40,957 bases of DNA, from the IMG/VR virus record IMGVR_UViG_3300006846_000034, positions 1 through 40,957 of that record. One strand, given 5' to 3'. The DNA is from a virus. Under the pieces are notes generated by a model. It did no database searches and was not told the DNA's origin. It was given only the letters and a program-made list of their open reading frames with translations. The position numbers were made by a program, and so were the translations under genes. This document shows, piece by piece, positions 40,412 through 40,957 of this stretch (position 1 is the first letter of the stretch; the number at the start of each line of letters is the position of its first letter).

Positions 40412-40957
40412 CGCGTCGTGATCCGCAGTTCGATCTTTGCCGGCTGCTCTTTGAACAGGCGCGTGTGCGCGGGCTTGGCCTCACGCTGCTTGCAGGAGAC
40501 GCGCCCGCCATTGGCCGTGATGGCGGCGTAATGGTTCGTCACGCAGTAGCTGAGGATTCGGCCCTCGATAACGTCGGCGTCGGCCTCGGTGCGCTTCTTC
40601 AGTTCACGCAGCTCGCGGATCTGATGCAGCCAGCCTTCGACATCGGGATCGCCGGTTAGGTCTACGTTGCCATCGCCCGCGCGCCAGACGCGTTTTGCCG
40701 CATCCATGTCGGCCGGCATTTCGGCCGGCGGCTCCTCATTCGCCTCGATGGTTCGCCAGAATTCCGTGACGCGGCGGCGTATCTCAACAATGGCTTCGTG
40801 GTGCCGTGGTATCTCACAGCGCACGATGCGATCCCCGCTGATGAGCGCGATCAGCAGCCCGACATTGGCGCGGGTGCAAGCGAGCTGCGTCTGTACCTGC
40901 AACTGGAACCGCAGCGGCGGTTCAGTGAAACCATCCTCGTGAATAATCCAGTTGTCT
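40408..40957 (-). CDS. YqaJ/lambda-Exo-type exonuclease, C-terminal part (cut by window edge)
   Basis: The reading frame continues past the right edge. The visible 183 codons begin DNWIIHEDGFTEPPLRFQLQ, then VQTQLACTRANVGLLIALIS and IVRCEIPRHHEAIVEIRR, the conserved C-terminal half of YqaJ-type recombinase exonucleases. The catalytic Asp/Glu/Lys residues lie mostly before the edge and cannot be checked. In such phages it resects double-strand ends for RecT. It heads the visible part of the leftward operon. Confidence 0.8.
   Translation of the reverse strand, partial: DNWIIHEDGFTEPPLRFQLQVQTQLACTRANVGLLIALISGDRIVRCEIPRHHEAIVEIRRRVTEFWRTIEANEEPPAEMPADMDAAKRVWRAGDGNVDLTGDPDVEGWLHQIRELRELKKRTEADADVIEGRILSYCVTNHYAAITANGGRVSCKQREAKPAHTRLFKEQPAKIELRITTR

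Overview
The window is a GC-rich piece of a tailed-phage genome (Caudoviricetes), free phage or prophage, probably infecting a Gram-negative, proteobacterium-like host. It looks like a short-tailed (podovirus-type) phage. There is a large terminase, a portal, a scaffold, a capsid protein, an adaptor, a tail nozzle-like protein and a run of internal-virion-type proteins ending in one 3,201-residue protein. I see no tape-measure, sheath or baseplate genes. The host is inferred from composition and gene style only. No integrase, tRNA, rRNA, CRISPR array or insertion sequence was seen.

Layout. Positions 1-1706 hold five small leftward genes: a RadC/JAB-domain protein, three small proteins of unknown function and a one-helix membrane peptide. 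They are separated by long intercistronic hairpins. Positions 1707-1981 are a divergent control region with 10-bp-phased CGACAA repeats, a 12-bp direct repeat and a 10-bp inverted repeat. From 1982 to 34841 everything runs rightward: a possible small terminase, a run of small accessory genes, a beta-helix pectate-lyase-like tailspike, a SLOG-type nucleotide-binding protein, an S74-type tail fibre, the large terminase, portal, scaffold, capsid, adaptor, nozzle, internal virion proteins, the giant polyvalent protein, two paralogous small proteins and a two-helix membrane peptide. A canonical intrinsic terminator ends this block at 34862-34890.

From 34873 to the right edge the genes run leftward again and form an early/recombination operon: a YqaJ/lambda-Exo-type exonuclease (cut by the window edge), small zinc-binding proteins, a VRR-NUC nuclease, RecT annealing protein, a ParB-like protein, a small protein with an SSB-like C-terminal tip, and an HTH-type protein. 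If the genome is circular or circularly permuted, the leftward genes at both ends may be one early operon starting near 1780 and ending near 34870.

How the genes fit together: exonuclease plus RecT (with VRR-NUC as accessory nuclease) form a Red-like recombination pair. Terminase, portal, scaffold and capsid build and fill the head. Adaptor, nozzle, spike and fibre form the tail and host-binding parts. The ejection proteins, including a giant protein carrying a C5-methyltransferase-like domain and a zincin-like metalloprotease domain, are plausibly delivered into the host with the DNA.

The signals least explained by gene content are: two hairpins with an identical 10-nt loop and compensatory stem changes (2-57 and 887-941) at the 3' ends of two early genes; the phased repeats in two non-coding regions; the domain combination in the giant protein; and a UUCG hairpin that buries the capsid gene's ribosome-binding site.
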